A stretch of DNA of 43,808 nucleotides from Okeania sp. KiyG1 (GCF_014132355.1 NZ_BLZO01000012.1:1-43808); one strand, 5' to 3'. Counted from the stretch's first letter, positions 1 through 10,814 are shown. Numbers and translations: made by a program. Notes: generated by a model not told the origin, from the sequence alone.

Positions 1-152
1 AAGGTACTTACGCCTATCGCGGTCGCTGGTTCTGTTGCTTTTTTATCTCTTTGATTCACTCTCTTCCACTCGTCTTTGTCAAGTAATTTGAATATGATTG
101 GACAGCCCATTGTCCCTGTGCCAATGAATGAAACGTTAGTTTGATTTTCCAT
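1..152 (-). CDS. N-terminus of an NAD(P)-binding beta-hydroxyacid dehydrogenase-like protein (partial)
   Basis: An open frame of 50 codons runs off the left edge of the window. It begins at an ATG with an AGGA-like ribosome site about nine bases upstream. The start of the protein carries VSFIGTGTMGCPIIFKLL, a Rossmann beta-alpha-beta with GxGxMG as in the 6-phosphogluconate/3-hydroxyisobutyrate dehydrogenase family, followed by QRDKKATEPATAIGVST, which resembles the usual NR-x-K-x-x-P-L-x-x-x-GA stretch. It lies downstream of enolase on the same strand, about 195 bp away. The substrate cannot be told from the fragment. The segment between the glycine motif and the NQRDKK part looks slightly atypical, so a decayed copy is possible. 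Confidence 0.5.
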   Translation of the reverse strand, partial: MENQTNVSFIGTGTMGCPIIFKLLDKDEWKRVNQRDKKATEPATAIGVST

Positions 153-261
153 CAAAAACTTTCCTGATTAAGGATTTAACAGATTTGATAGTTTCAAGTT
201 TAGTTGAGAAAGTTACTATAGTCAACAGTCAACTTTTGGCTTAATTGGTGATAAATGGGAA

Positions 262-291
262 GAAACTCTGGTATTAACCCATTTGAGTTTC
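262..291. terminator. Inverted repeat between enolase and the next gene
   Basis: GAAACTC (262-268) pairs with GAGTTTC (285-291), with a possible inner TGG/CCA extension. It lies about 60 bp past the enolase stop and could be a transcription terminator. There is no clear T-tract on either side, so this is a weak call. Confidence 0.3.
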
Positions 292-347
292 TATCCCTCA
301 TAGTTTTCCTGTTGTTGCTTAGTTTTTGATGATATTAGACCACTAAC

Positions 348-2002
<1,655 letters not shown>

Positions 2003-2458
2003 TTAGGCAGATTTGGGATTAAAGCTAATTGCCGATGCCCAACTTTGAAAATCTGGTGCTACACGAATTAATTTTTTATGGATTTCATCTGTCACCCACA
2101 ATACTAATGGAAAGTGAAAGTTTTGGAATTTATTTCTGAGTAGGTTAGCTGCTATTAATAATCTGTCTAGAGTATTAACTGATTCTAAACTTTTAACCAT
2201 CAAAGCTTTTGGGGAAATCGGGCCTAAATTTTGGTTGATACTAGAGTAAAGGGTATCAGTAGAGTGGTCTAATGCTAACTCTTGGTATTCTACAGGGTAT
2301 TCTTGTTTAAGTTTTTCGAGAATCTGTTCTCTTAATTCTGGAGAATTACAACGGACTAAAATTAGGGAAAAATCACCCTCAGACATAGTTAAAGCTCTAG
2401 CTAATGTTCTAAGCGATCGCTCGTTATATTCAATTTTACTTTTGCTGATATTAGACAT
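2003..2458 (-). CDS. Small conserved-looking cyanobacterial protein of unknown function
   Basis: A 151-residue acidic/mixed protein without signal peptide or membrane segment. It has well-formed alternating helix and strand patterns: SLRTLARALTMSEGDFSLILV, KALMVKSLESVNTLDRLLIAA and FPLVLWVTDEIHKKLIRVAPD. The FSLILVRCN and FPLVLWV strands resemble core strands of a P-loop-like fold, but no Walker A motif is present. From memory, similar segments form the N-terminus of larger cyanobacterial NTPase or TPR proteins, so this may be a stand-alone or truncated version. The frame ends cleanly with no coding remnant behind it. An HIP1 octamer lies inside the gene at 2413-2420. Function not assigned. 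Confidence 0.75.
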   Translation of the reverse strand: MSNISKSKIEYNERSLRTLARALTMSEGDFSLILVRCNSPELREQILEKLKQEYPVEYQELALDHSTDTLYSSINQNLGPISPKALMVKSLESVNTLDRLLIAANLLRNKFQNFHFPLVLWVTDEIHKKLIRVAPDFQSWASAISFNPKSA

Positions 2459-3340
2459 TTTTAGTCTGTCCTCAATTTTATACTTATATGATTGACGATC
2501 TAAGTTATTTTATTAATTTATATATACCAGTAATTGTATTGTAAGAATAGTGATTTGGATCTCGGGGTGTTAGTGAGCATTATGGCGTAAATTTTGTTCT
2601 ATATCACTAGGTCATAGTGACTCAGCTCAAGGCAAATCACATTATTTGTATCATTTTATTCAATATTTAGTTGTATTTACTTATAATTTATAATTAATAA
2701 ATTTAAAATTATACATTTAATAATCAGTAAAATTACTTAATTTTGTACTCATATCAAAATTATGAGTTCTAGTTGAATATTAATGATGAGTTGATTTTCC
2801 CAAATATACTGTTTTTTACTATACAAAAATTGATTGAAGGGTTTGATATATACTATCTCTATTTGTATAAACAACTAGAAAAATTTAGATAATAGCTTTA
2901 CTTAAAGTTAAGAAAAATCAATGTATTTTTGGCTTTTTTTGATGAAAAAACATCCAATTTGCTTAAGATTCTATATTTTTATAGGAATAGGATAAAGAGT
3001 ATATCTGTTGGTTTAGCTAGGTAAAGATTGTCAAAGATAGTAAAGATTAGATAGACACTTAAAAAACTACTTTTTGATCGGTAGATTTGAGTTCTGGAAA
3101 ATTTAACCGCTCTTTGATTCAAAGTGCAAAAACTTAATACTAAATTAATATAAAGTTGCATAGAATAATATCTTAATCAGAGTTAACTGTAGATCGAAAC
3201 AGACAAGTTAATAAATTTCATCATTCTGTGGAGTCTCACATCAAATTGGTATAGCACCTAATAGGTAACACCTAACTCTGTAGGATTTACGCAAATTTAC
3301 TTTTAATATCAAATTCGGTTAAACAGTTATAGATTGCTTA
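2459..3340. other. AT-rich gene-free stretch
   Basis: About 0.9 kb with very high A+T. The few short open frames here have no recognisable motif and biased composition (a 60-residue frame at 2979-3161 is Phe/Leu/Ile-rich noise). I see no tRNA or other RNA gene. Confidence 0.5.
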
Positions 3341-3349
3341 TAGCAGTTT

Positions 3350-3658
3350 TCATCGTAAAATTTCGGTAAGTGGGAAACCACCGTCTTTTAAGCAGTGGAT
3401 GGAAACGACGGGCGCGGATTTTAATCCGTAGTCAAAAAATGTGTTATAATTAACCTTAAACTTAAAAAGTAGGCTCAATGGTCTTTTGGCCGGAGAGAGT
3501 AGTGGCAATTGACACCGTAAGCGTGGACTGCTGTTGTATACGTACTACGGTATGGTACTGGCAATGTGGTTGTTGCGAGCAATTTGAAAATCGAGGTTTT
3601 AACCCGATTTACAACTCCTAGTCACGAATCCACGCGGATTTATCCCGTGGAGTGTCAA
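3350..3658 (+). mobile_element. Remnant of an IS200/IS605-type (TnpB-associated) element, no coding gene
   Basis: A roughly 310-bp stretch of much higher GC than its surroundings contains three hairpins: CGGATT/AATCCG (3415-3428), AAATCG with GGTT/AACC and CGATTT (3588-3610), and CCACG/CGTGG (3630-3650). The last is followed directly by AGTGTCAA. A terminal hairpin ending in a G-rich strand and (A)GTGTCAA is typical of right ends of IS605/IS1341-type elements, where the TnpB guide-RNA scaffold is encoded. No tnpA or tnpB frame remains. The left boundary is approximate. Confidence 0.5.
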
Positions 3659-3786
3659 TAACTAGGGTTTGCGCTCAAACGGATTTGATATTAGTGGCAG
3701 CTCTGCGGAACGCAAATGGCATTAGTACTACACTAATTATAATCTTGTGCCGGGAAGGGAGTAGCTATCTGTAGAGTCCCTGCGTA

Positions 3787-3906
3787 ATACCAAATCCGAG
3801 TCCAACAGACCCGTTTTGAAAAAACCGCGAAAACTCTGTAGATACCTTGCATACAAAGTCTCTATAGGGTGGAATATAACGGGTATATCTGTACGGGATT
3901 TGGTAT
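3787..3906. mobile_element. Short fold-back element with ATACCAAATCC ends
   Basis: Terminal inverted repeats ATACCAAATCC (3787-3797) and GGATTTGGTAT (3896-3906) bound a 120-bp element without coding capacity. The short frames read here are translations of this repeat and not genes. Confidence 0.6.
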
Positions 3907-4500
3907 AAGTCCTGTTCTGTAAAGTCTCGCATTAAATTGGTATGATTATAAATAAAAAAATAAGTTGTTCTGAATTCATTGATTTTATTTAGCATAAAAA
4001 GTTATACCAATCTTAAAAATACGATTATGATATGATTTTGCTACTAGCACCTCTAGCTTTAGAATTTAGGTAAGTTTGAGAAAATGAAGACCTCTCCCAA
4101 CCCCCCTTTCTAAGCTATGCTTTATAAACATCTTTCTTAACATAAAACGCGGACATTAGTGAGAAGTTATGTGTAAATCATTTGAGAGGCTTTTTCCTCA
4201 GAAAAGTGTATTGAATTAGATGTTTTTTTGAATATTCTTACGGACCACACTCCCCACACCTCCCCATCCTCCCCACCCTCCCATCAAGGTTTCAGGAGTT
4301 CCTTATCAGGGATAGTTTTCTAAGGGCAGGGCTGTTTCAAAGTATTGTAGATTAACGATGAGCGAGAGAACGGGAGTAATGGGGATCGTGGAACAGTGAA
4401 ATTTATCAAAATTTGCCGATTTTTCAGCCAATAAGCGTCCCTTTTGCTCTGACTAAAATGGTGAAAAGTCAACTTAATATCATAAATTATAGCAGAAGAA

Positions 4501-4528
4501 AGAAGGAAGAAGGAAGAAGGAAGAAGGA
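4501..4528. repeat. Heptameric tandem repeat (AGAAGGA)x4
   Basis: Four exact AGAAGGA units, preceded by degenerate units. This is the 7-bp short tandem repeat type common in filamentous cyanobacteria. Confidence 0.85.
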
Positions 4529-4646
4529 AAAGTATTACGTTGTCTGAGTTTTAAGCTTTTGACCTGTCCTAACCTTTACTTCGACTGCTATAAAAGCCTC
4601 TATCCCCGTGTCTCCGCGTCCCCGTGTCTACGGAGAATAAAACAGT

Positions 4647-4665
4647 CCCCCCTTTCTAAGGGGGG
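4647..4665. repeat. C6/G6 hairpin
   Basis: CCCCCC (4647-4652) and GGGGGG (4660-4665) flank TTTCTAA, followed by more G-runs. It lies about 180 bp beyond the stop of the permease gene and could act as a terminator, but such hairpins are dispersed repeats in these genomes. Confidence 0.5.
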
Positions 4666-4843
4666 ATAGGGGGGATCGGAGGGTTAGATTTTACTCACAA
4701 TTTTAGTCTAGACGCCCTACTACTACTACTTTACTAGGTGTTGTTAGCTCCCATATACCATTACGCGACCAGAACTACCAAACTTAAAACTACCACCTAC
4801 AACCTTCTTCAAATCGACTTGCGACCAACAATTGAAATTATCT

Positions 4844-6091
4844 CTAAGCTTTAAATACAATTGCAGGATCGATACGAGTTACTTTTTGAATAGCAAAGAA
4901 AGCTGACCCGACACACATAAAAACAGTTACACCTAATACTCCAAGTGCAGACAAAGGTGTAATCAAAATAATAATTCCTTTACTTGCCACCCAACCACTC
5001 AACCCTAAACACACCAACATCCCAGGGAGATAACCTAAAACTGCCATCCAAATTGCTTGCTCCACAATTACTGCATACAACTCCTTATCAGATGCACCCA
5101 TTGCCTTGAGAGTACCAAATTCTTTCAGGTGGTCAGACACAGATGAATACAAAATCTGGGCAACCACTACTATGCCTACAATTACACCTACTACTGCACC
5201 CATTCCCAAAACTAAACCAATATTTGTTCGTGCCAACCAAAAAAATCTGGTTTTTTCAGATAATTCATTTTTAGTGTAAGCATTGGTATCTGGTATCGCC
5301 TCTTCTATTCTTTGTTTTAATACTTGTAAATCTTCACCTGGTTTAGCTTTGACTAATATATAAGCGATCGGATCTGCTACTTCTAAATTTTTTGGTGCTG
5401 GTGTTTCTTCCAACTTTTGAGTGGGGTCTTTTTTTTCTACTACTTTTGTACATTGAAGATTTCCTGCTCCTACAACTTTGCAGTTAACTTCAGCGTTAAT
5501 ACCTGCACTAATATATGTGTTAGCGTTTTCTAGGGATGTAAATAATAAGGTACTTGATACAATTGATTGAGTACCTTTTGTCACTGCCACTAATTTTGCT
5601 GGTAGGGAACCTGCGATCGCCGTTGTTCCTACTCCCTCTGCAAGCATACTGGATAATCTGCTTTGGTCGGCCATCACTGCGAAAGGTTGCTTTAGGTCCC
5701 TGACGTTACCCTCAATGACTTTTCCTGGGTTAAACAGTTGTCCATCTGGATTAAATCCCACCACCATTAATGGACTCATTTCTCCATTCTGAGGCCGCCA
5801 TCTCACTGAGCCTAAAATTAAAGCTTCTGCTTGTTGGACACCTTCTATTGTTTTAGCTTGATTCAATTGACCATAAATTAGGGGTTCTGTCAGCTCGAAG
5901 TTGACCATTTCATTAGAGGCGATCCAAATATCTGCATTGGATTTATCTATTAGTAGGGTTGTGGAACGAGCAAACCCATTTAATATGCCTGTTTGAATTG
6001 TCACTAAGCTGACTGCAAATAATATTCCTGCTTGGGCTACGATAAATCGAGGAATATCTTCTAATAAATTTTTGCGAGCTATAGAAGCCAT
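4844..6091 (-). CDS. DevC-like FtsX/MacB-type ABC transporter permease (orphan)
   Basis: Inner-membrane permease subunit of a DevBCA/MacB-like exporter. The N-terminus MASIARKNLLEDIPRF followed by a hydrophobic segment matches the DevC family start. A long periplasmic MacB-like domain follows. The last ~130 residues hold three membrane segments (IGLVLGMGAVVGVIVGIVVV, a second around AIWMAVLGYLPGMLVCLGL, a third around ALGVLGVTVFMCVGSAFF) with the FtsX-type SDHLKEFGTLKAMGAS coupling loop. I chose the ATG at 6091. The frame continues 42 bp upstream to a TTG, but that part runs into the inverted repeat of a mobile element at 6132. The usual partners, a DevB-like membrane-fusion protein and a DevA-like ATPase, are absent on both sides, so partners must be elsewhere or the locus has been broken up. 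Confidence 0.9.
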   Translation of the reverse strand: MASIARKNLLEDIPRFIVAQAGILFAVSLVTIQTGILNGFARSTTLLIDKSNADIWIASNEMVNFELTEPLIYGQLNQAKTIEGVQQAEALILGSVRWRPQNGEMSPLMVVGFNPDGQLFNPGKVIEGNVRDLKQPFAVMADQSRLSSMLAEGVGTTAIAGSLPAKLVAVTKGTQSIVSSTLLFTSLENANTYISAGINAEVNCKVVGAGNLQCTKVVEKKDPTQKLEETPAPKNLEVADPIAYILVKAKPGEDLQVLKQRIEEAIPDTNAYTKNELSEKTRFFWLARTNIGLVLGMGAVVGVIVGIVVVAQILYSSVSDHLKEFGTLKAMGASDKELYAVIVEQAIWMAVLGYLPGMLVCLGLSGWVASKGIIILITPLSALGVLGVTVFMCVGSAFFAIQKVTRIDPAIVFKA

Positions 6092-6131
6092 TTTGTTTTG
6101 GTCAAAGGTACTAATAGATGGGTTGATCAAC

Positions 6132-6429
6132 AATTAGGGTTTGCTGAAAAAGTCTTATGGGTAAGGGTAGGAGACAACCCACCCCTCGCCCCTCCCCTCC
6201 CAGGAGGGGTTAGGGTGGGTCTTCCCCTCCCAGGAGGGGGAGACAGGAGAAATGGGAATTATAGAGGAGGTAGGAGGAAGAATAATCCCTTGATTATTCT
6301 GGGCAACAAAGCCGCCTAAAATGCTAATTTTTTGAACCATTATGACCATTAAGCTTGGACTTTTTTAACTAAAAAATGCTAAAATCTTTATATTTCAGTA
6401 CTTTTAGATTTAATCAGCAAACCTTAATT
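6132..6429. mobile_element. Fold-back element, family 1 (AATTAGGGTTTGCTGA ends), copy 1
   Basis: The ends AATTAGGGTTTGCTGA (6132-6147) and TCAGCAAACCTTAATT (6414-6429) are inverted repeats with one mismatch. The ~298-bp interior contains two CCCCTCCCAGGAGGGG-like palindromes near 6190-6240 and no plausible gene. A second copy sits at 16996-17373, and a solo end lies near 17552. It is non-autonomous, and no matching transposase is in the window. Confidence 0.75.
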
Positions 6430-6544
6430 ATTCGGGAAGTAGAAAATCAAAAATCAAATCTTTCTCTTATGCCGTTGGATTTACAGCGTATTTCATATTA
6501 TTTAAGGTACACCAGTCTAACACTTCACCATTCATAATTTTTAC

Positions 6545-6585
6545 AACTAATAACTAATAACTGATAACTGATAACTGATAACTGA
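6545..6585. repeat. Heptameric tandem repeat (TAACTGA/TAACTAA)
   Basis: About six 7-bp units: TAACTAA variants followed by four TAACTGA units at 6558-6585. Confidence 0.85.
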
Positions 6586-6605
6586 AAAGGGAGAGGGTTG
6601 AAGCT

Positions 6606-6634
6606 CAAGGAAAAAAAGAAATTTTTTCCCCTTG
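6606..6634 (-). terminator. Possible terminator after the polysaccharide deacetylase gene
   Basis: CAAGG (6606-6610) pairs with CCTTG (6630-6634), with inner A-run/T-run pairing. It lies about 50 bp beyond the deacetylase stop. On the minus strand the hairpin contains a T-rich arm, but a clean trailing T-tract is lacking. Confidence 0.4.
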
Positions 6635-6681
6635 AAAGGGAAGGATTTTAACCTGAATTATTTAATTATTAATTATATAGT

Positions 6682-7716
6682 TTACTCCTTGTTCGCTTCT
6701 GCCTTTGTTTCTTGTTTTTTAATTTCTCTTTTTTTTGCTAATTCTTCCTGATGTAGCTCTCTATCTTTAATTGTTAGTAATTCTGGTATGGTAACAAATT
6801 CATAACCTTGCTTTTTCAACCCAGCAATAATATTGGGTAGAGCTTCAACAACGTGACCTCTTGGGCCACCACCATCATGTAGTAAGACAATTCCACCATT
6901 ACTGGCTTTATTCAAAACTTTTTTAGTAATTTTTTGGGCTGACCTGTAATACCAGTCTACGGAATCAGCAGACCATAAGACTACAGTGTGTTTCCGTTCT
7001 TTAGCGTAGTCAGCTAAACCATTAACCAGGACACCTCCAGGAGGACGAAATAGGTTGGTAGTCCTACCTGTGATTTTATATATGAGGTCTGCTGTACGTC
7101 CAATTTCGCTTTTGATCCGGTCTGAACTCATTTTACTACTTCTAGAAGGGTGGTTCCATGTGTGGTTAGCAATAACGTGACCTTCTTCCACAATTTTTTT
7201 GCCTATTTCTTGACGTACGTTTAAATGTTGGCCGACTACGAAAAAAGTTGCTCGAATATTATGTTTTTTGAGAATCTCTAATATTTGTTCTGTGGTTTTG
7301 TTCCACGGACCGTCGTCAAAGGTTAAGGAAATAACTTTTTGTTTGCTATTAAGAGTAACATTTTTAATTGTTTGACTTTGGAATCTTTTGGGCACGCTAA
7401 AATTAAAGGTTTTTAATTCTAATTCCCTCAGTTGTTGTTTGGTATTATTAATTTTTTTAGCAACAACAGAACTAATTTTAATTACTTCTAATGGAGTTTC
7501 TTTGTTATTTGCTGACTGATTTATTTGTTTTGTATTTGTTGCTATTTTAACTGTATCTGTATTTGTTGCTGTTTTAACTGTAGTTGCTTTTGTATTTGTT
7601 TGTTGATTTGTCCATATTTCCATGGGCAATAACATCCCGATTAAGAAACTTCCACTAGCAGCTATCACTGTTGCTAAAGATTTTCCTTGTCTGGATAGTG
7701 AATCTAAATTTGTCAT
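6682..7716 (-). CDS. Polysaccharide deacetylase (NodB domain, carbohydrate esterase 4 type), membrane-anchored or secreted
   Basis: Predicted metal-dependent N-deacetylase acting on cell-wall or extracellular polysaccharide. About 344 residues. An N-terminal hydrophobic segment (LATVIAASGSFLIGMLLPM) acts as a signal anchor. A Thr/Asn/Lys-rich linker follows, then the NodB domain with TFDDGPW (~132-138, catalytic Asp plus metal Asp), NHTWNHPS (the two metal His), a RPPGG motif, DSVDWYYR and LLHDGGG. All catalytic motifs are present. The C-terminal tail is rich in Lys and Glu and probably unstructured or coiled. I chose the ATG at 7716 because an AGGAG ribosome site lies four bases upstream. 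A GTG 15 bp further upstream is in frame but would contain that site. Confidence 0.93.
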   Translation of the reverse strand: MTNLDSLSRQGKSLATVIAASGSFLIGMLLPMEIWTNQQTNTKATTVKTATNTDTVKIATNTKQINQSANNKETPLEVIKISSVVAKKINNTKQQLRELELKTFNFSVPKRFQSQTIKNVTLNSKQKVISLTFDDGPWNKTTEQILEILKKHNIRATFFVVGQHLNVRQEIGKKIVEEGHVIANHTWNHPSRSSKMSSDRIKSEIGRTADLIYKITGRTTNLFRPPGGVLVNGLADYAKERKHTVVLWSADSVDWYYRSAQKITKKVLNKASNGGIVLLHDGGGPRGHVVEALPNIIAGLKKQGYEFVTIPELLTIKDRELHQEELAKKREIKKQETKAEANKE

Positions 7717-7731
7717 ATTTCTCCTACACAC

Positions 7732-8092
7732 CTTTGTGATTCTAATTGTTTGATTTTTTCAGCTATCTTTAAGTTTTTTTCTAGTTTTTAGGCGACATAA
7801 CTATTATTTTTACCGAATAATTAATAAAATAATAATAATTAATAATTAAATAATTATGGTTTAAAGCCGACCCTTTTAATGGTAAAAAAAGTGCTAGGAT
7901 ATTTCCTTATATTCAATTCCGTAACGGTTAAAACCCGAGGTAATTATCAATTATCCATTATCAATTATCAATTAATGAAAATAATAGCTATTCTTAAAAA
8001 TATTTTTATTGAGAAAAATAATATACTTGATTCTCCTCCTGAGTTTCATCTCACTAATCTTAATCTAATAAGTATTTTCCGGATTAAATGAA
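7732..8092. other. Intergenic region with a heptamer repeat
   Basis: Upstream region of the deacetylase. Positions 7942-7974 contain about 4.7 AATTATC units (one with C for A), another 7-bp tandem repeat. A 70-residue frame here is not credible. Confidence 0.5.
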
Positions 8093-9658
8093 CTATATTT
8101 GTGGATTTTTTTGTGTGTAAAGTTCTACAATTTTCTGAGTAACTTCAGCTATGCTTAAACCATCGGTACTAATTTCTATAGCGTCTGGAGCTTTTCTTAA
8201 GGGAGAAATTTTCCGGTTGGCATCTTTTTGGTCTCGTTGAATAATATCTTTTTTTACCTGTTCTAAACTGATATTAGTTTGACCTTTTTGTTGTAACTCT
8301 AGCAGTCGTCGTCGCGATCGCTCTTCAGCAGAAGCTGTTAAAAAAATCTTTAGTTCAGCATTGGGAAATACATGAGTACCAATATCTCGTCCTTCTGCTA
8401 CTATTCCTCCTTTCGTTCCAAATTTTTGTTGTTGTTCTACCATAAAATACCTGACAGTTGCCTGAGCTGCAATAGCTGAAACATTATTTGTAACTTCCCT
8501 GGTCCGAATTGCTTCTGTAACATCCTGGCCATTAATAATGACATGGTTATTTTCAGGGTCATTAAAGCTAATCTGACATTGACTGACTAATTCTGCTACT
8601 TGGGGTTCATCTTCTACTGGGATATTAGCCTGTAAAACCATCCATGTTACGGCTCGATACATTGCCCCTGTGTCCAAGTACAAAAGTCCTAATTTTTGTG
8701 CGACTAATTTAGTTACTGTTGATTTGCCAGCTCCAGCAGGACCATCAATGGCAATTATTGGTTTGCGGTTTCTCAAAAGTATATTATCTATTAAACGGCA
8801 AGAACCAATATGAGCAGCGATCGCTAATAAACCTATATCCTGAATATTTTCTAAAGGTTGTAAATTCTCTGGATTTACTATTTCTACATACTCTAGTTTT
8901 ATAAATGGTAAAGTTGCCAATTGTTCCTGCACAGCATTTTTAATTTTTTCTACAATATTTGCTGCATTTAGATTTTCTAAAAATACTTTTCTACCATGAC
9001 AAAGAGAGCTATATAATATGGCAGCTTGTTGTTTTTGTTCGACAGTTAAATATTGATTGCGAGAACTAATAGCTAATCCTGAAGCTTCACGAACTATTGG
9101 ACAAGAAATAATATTAACTGACAAACTGAGGTCTTTTACTAGCCGCTTAATAATTGCTAATTGTTGAGCATCTTTTTGCCCAAAATAAGCATTATTTGGC
9201 TGAACTAAACTCAATAATTTAGTTACAATAGTGGCAATTCCTTGAAAAAAATCAGGTCTAGAAAGACTACACATAATTGATGTCATGCTAGATGGAGGAA
9301 CAACTGTAGTTGTCTGATTTTGAGCATTAGTAGACAGCTCATTTTCCATCCCCATCGTTCCAGGAGTGGGAGCAAAAATAATATCTACTCCTTCTTGTTC
9401 GCATAGTTCTTTATCTGTTTCTAACTGTCGAGGATATTGTTGGAAATCTTCAGTAGGAGAAAACTGTAAAGGATTAATAAAAATAGTTACAACAGTAATT
9501 TTATTCTCTTCTCTAGCACGCTTAATCAAGCTTAAATGTCCTTGGTGTAAAGCTCCCATTGTTGGTACTAAACCAACAGTATGTGGAGATTTTTTGAGGT
9601 CATTTTTCAATAAGTTTAAATAGCATTGCAAACCTGCAATAGTAGTAAATAAACGCAT
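8093..9658 (-). CDS. panC/cmk: Bifunctional pantoate-beta-alanine ligase / cytidylate kinase
   Basis: A fusion of two enzymes typical of cyanobacteria. Residues ~1-290 are pantothenate synthetase (ATP-dependent joining of pantoate and beta-alanine for coenzyme A): VPTMGALHQGHLSLI contains the HxGH nucleotide-binding motif, and FGQKDAQQLAII and ISSRNQYL are family motifs. Residues ~300-521 are CMP/dCMP kinase, with the P-loop GPAGAGKST at 306-314, LYLDTGAMYRAVTW and VAEGRDIGTHVFP. The 521-residue length fits the fused form. The ATG at 9658 gives the expected start (MRLFTTIAGL). It is monocistronic as far as the window shows. Both active sites look intact. Confidence 0.97.
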   Translation of the reverse strand: MRLFTTIAGLQCYLNLLKNDLKKSPHTVGLVPTMGALHQGHLSLIKRAREENKITVVTIFINPLQFSPTEDFQQYPRQLETDKELCEQEGVDIIFAPTPGTMGMENELSTNAQNQTTTVVPPSSMTSIMCSLSRPDFFQGIATIVTKLLSLVQPNNAYFGQKDAQQLAIIKRLVKDLSLSVNIISCPIVREASGLAISSRNQYLTVEQKQQAAILYSSLCHGRKVFLENLNAANIVEKIKNAVQEQLATLPFIKLEYVEIVNPENLQPLENIQDIGLLAIAAHIGSCRLIDNILLRNRKPIIAIDGPAGAGKSTVTKLVAQKLGLLYLDTGAMYRAVTWMVLQANIPVEDEPQVAELVSQCQISFNDPENNHVIINGQDVTEAIRTREVTNNVSAIAAQATVRYFMVEQQQKFGTKGGIVAEGRDIGTHVFPNAELKIFLTASAEERSRRRLLELQQKGQTNISLEQVKKDIIQRDQKDANRKISPLRKAPDAIEISTDGLSIAEVTQKIVELYTQKNPQI

Positions 9659-9763
9659 TTTTTATAAAAATAATATTGATAATTGGGTCTTGGTAATAGT
9701 AACAGAAATATTTTTTCCTAGGAGAGAATAGAAGAAAGTTATTATGATTTACCAGTAAAAACA

Positions 9764-9898
9764 TTACAGCGCTTTTGCCGATCTCTAAACCACATCGTCA
9801 CAACAAAACAAAAATTGTGTAGGGGCGTTAGCGCAGCTTTGCGTTAGCAAATGGCCATTCGTCCCTACAATAGTCTATCGAAATGAAAAGCGCTGTAA
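9764..9898. mobile_element. Fold-back element with TTACAGCGCTTTT ends
   Basis: Perfect 13-bp inverted repeats TTACAGCGCTTTT (9764-9776) and AAAAGCGCTGTAA (9886-9898) bound a 135-bp non-coding element. It sits just upstream of panC/cmk. Confidence 0.75.
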
Positions 9899-9997
9899 AA
9901 TCATATCTAATATTGATGAAGCTGCATATAACTAGAGCTTTTAAAAGCATTGCCTTACTCAAGTTTATTTTGTACAAATTCACATGAATTTGCCTCC

Positions 9998-10199
9998 GAT
10001 TACCGAAAAATCGTGGTTGAAAGCCTCCTCTTTTAAGAGGATAAAAAGCGGTCGTAGCGCAGCTTCCCGAAGGGTGGGATGGATGGGTTTTCTAACCATA
10101 TCCATCAGACCAAGAGAAGAAAAATTTTCATGATTAATCAATCCTATCCGTTTTAAAGGAGAGGTAATTCTAAATTCGCGCATTCTTAATTCTAAATTC
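9998..10199 (-). repeat. ~200-bp dispersed repeat, copy 1 (inverted relative to 11272-11485)
   Basis: The reverse complement of this stretch matches 11272-11485 closely over most of its length. Shared blocks include GCGCGAATTTAGAATTACC, CCTTTAAAACGGATAGGATT, CCCACCCTTCGGGAAGCTGC and ACGACCGCTTTTTATCC. Short frames in both copies translate to similar peptides only because the DNA is repeated. Confidence 0.8.
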
Positions 10200-10263
10200 T
10201 TGAATAATTACCCAAGTAGTCAAGTAAAATTACAAAATTAATTGTATATTTGATTGTCATCTT

Positions 10264-10371
10264 ATATCATGTCCGGATAATTAGTGATAAAAAAAACTTT
10301 CTCTTTCTTCTTCTTTCTTTCCTCCTGAGTCCTGAGTCGTTTATTTATAACTATTCAACCGGACATGATAT
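10264..10371. mobile_element. Fold-back element, family 2 (ATATCATGTCCGG ends), copy 1
   Basis: Perfect 13-bp inverted repeats ATATCATGTCCGG (10264-10276) and CCGGACATGATAT (10359-10371) with a polypyrimidine interior. It has the same ends as the element at 17064-17206, which differs in its interior. Confidence 0.8.
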
Positions 10372-10435
10372 TAGAGGCTATTTGTAAACAAAAGATTAAG
10401 TAGTGGCGTGACACACCTAAAATGTTGCAATAGTA

Positions 10436-10490
10436 GGGGCGGGTTTCACCTTAAATTAATAAGTCTTAACCAATTAGATGAACCCGCCCC
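10436..10490. repeat. Inverted repeat GGGGCGGGTT / AACCCGCCCC
   Basis: Perfect 10-bp arms at 10436-10445 and 10481-10490 with a 35-bp loop. It is part of the repeat island. Confidence 0.6.
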
Positions 10491-10506
10491 CACCCCAATA
10501 ATCTAA

Positions 10507-10814
<308 letters not shown>

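Larger units (their letters stand above)
3995..4843. other. Gene-free stretch with short repeats
   Basis: Contains polypyrimidine blocks near 4250-4285 (CTCCCCA-like units), a heptamer tandem repeat at 4501-4528, GTGTCTCCGCGTCC-like direct repeats near 4600-4630, and a C6/G6 hairpin at 4647-4665. No gene is seen. Confidence 0.5.

Noticed and set aside
3765-3995. 76-residue minus-strand frame
   Set aside because: It spans a fold-back element (3787-3906) and has no motif or ribosome site.
2459-4843. tRNA or other structural RNA gene in the long gene-free stretch
   Set aside because: No cloverleaf with a TTC-loop or other recognisable conserved RNA was found by eye.
6092-6133. TTG at 6133 as the start of the DevC-like permease
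   Set aside because: It extends into a mobile-element terminal repeat, and the family N-terminus begins at the ATG at 6091.
6098-6349. Overlapping 64- and 73-residue frames on both strands
   Set aside because: They lie wholly inside the family 1 element and its G/C-rich palindromes.
6545-6585. CRISPR-like array
   Set aside because: The unit is 7 bp without spacers, and no cas genes are nearby; it is a simple tandem repeat.
7717-7731. GTG at 7731 as the start of the polysaccharide deacetylase
   Set aside because: The codons after it contain the AGGAG ribosome site of the ATG at 7716.
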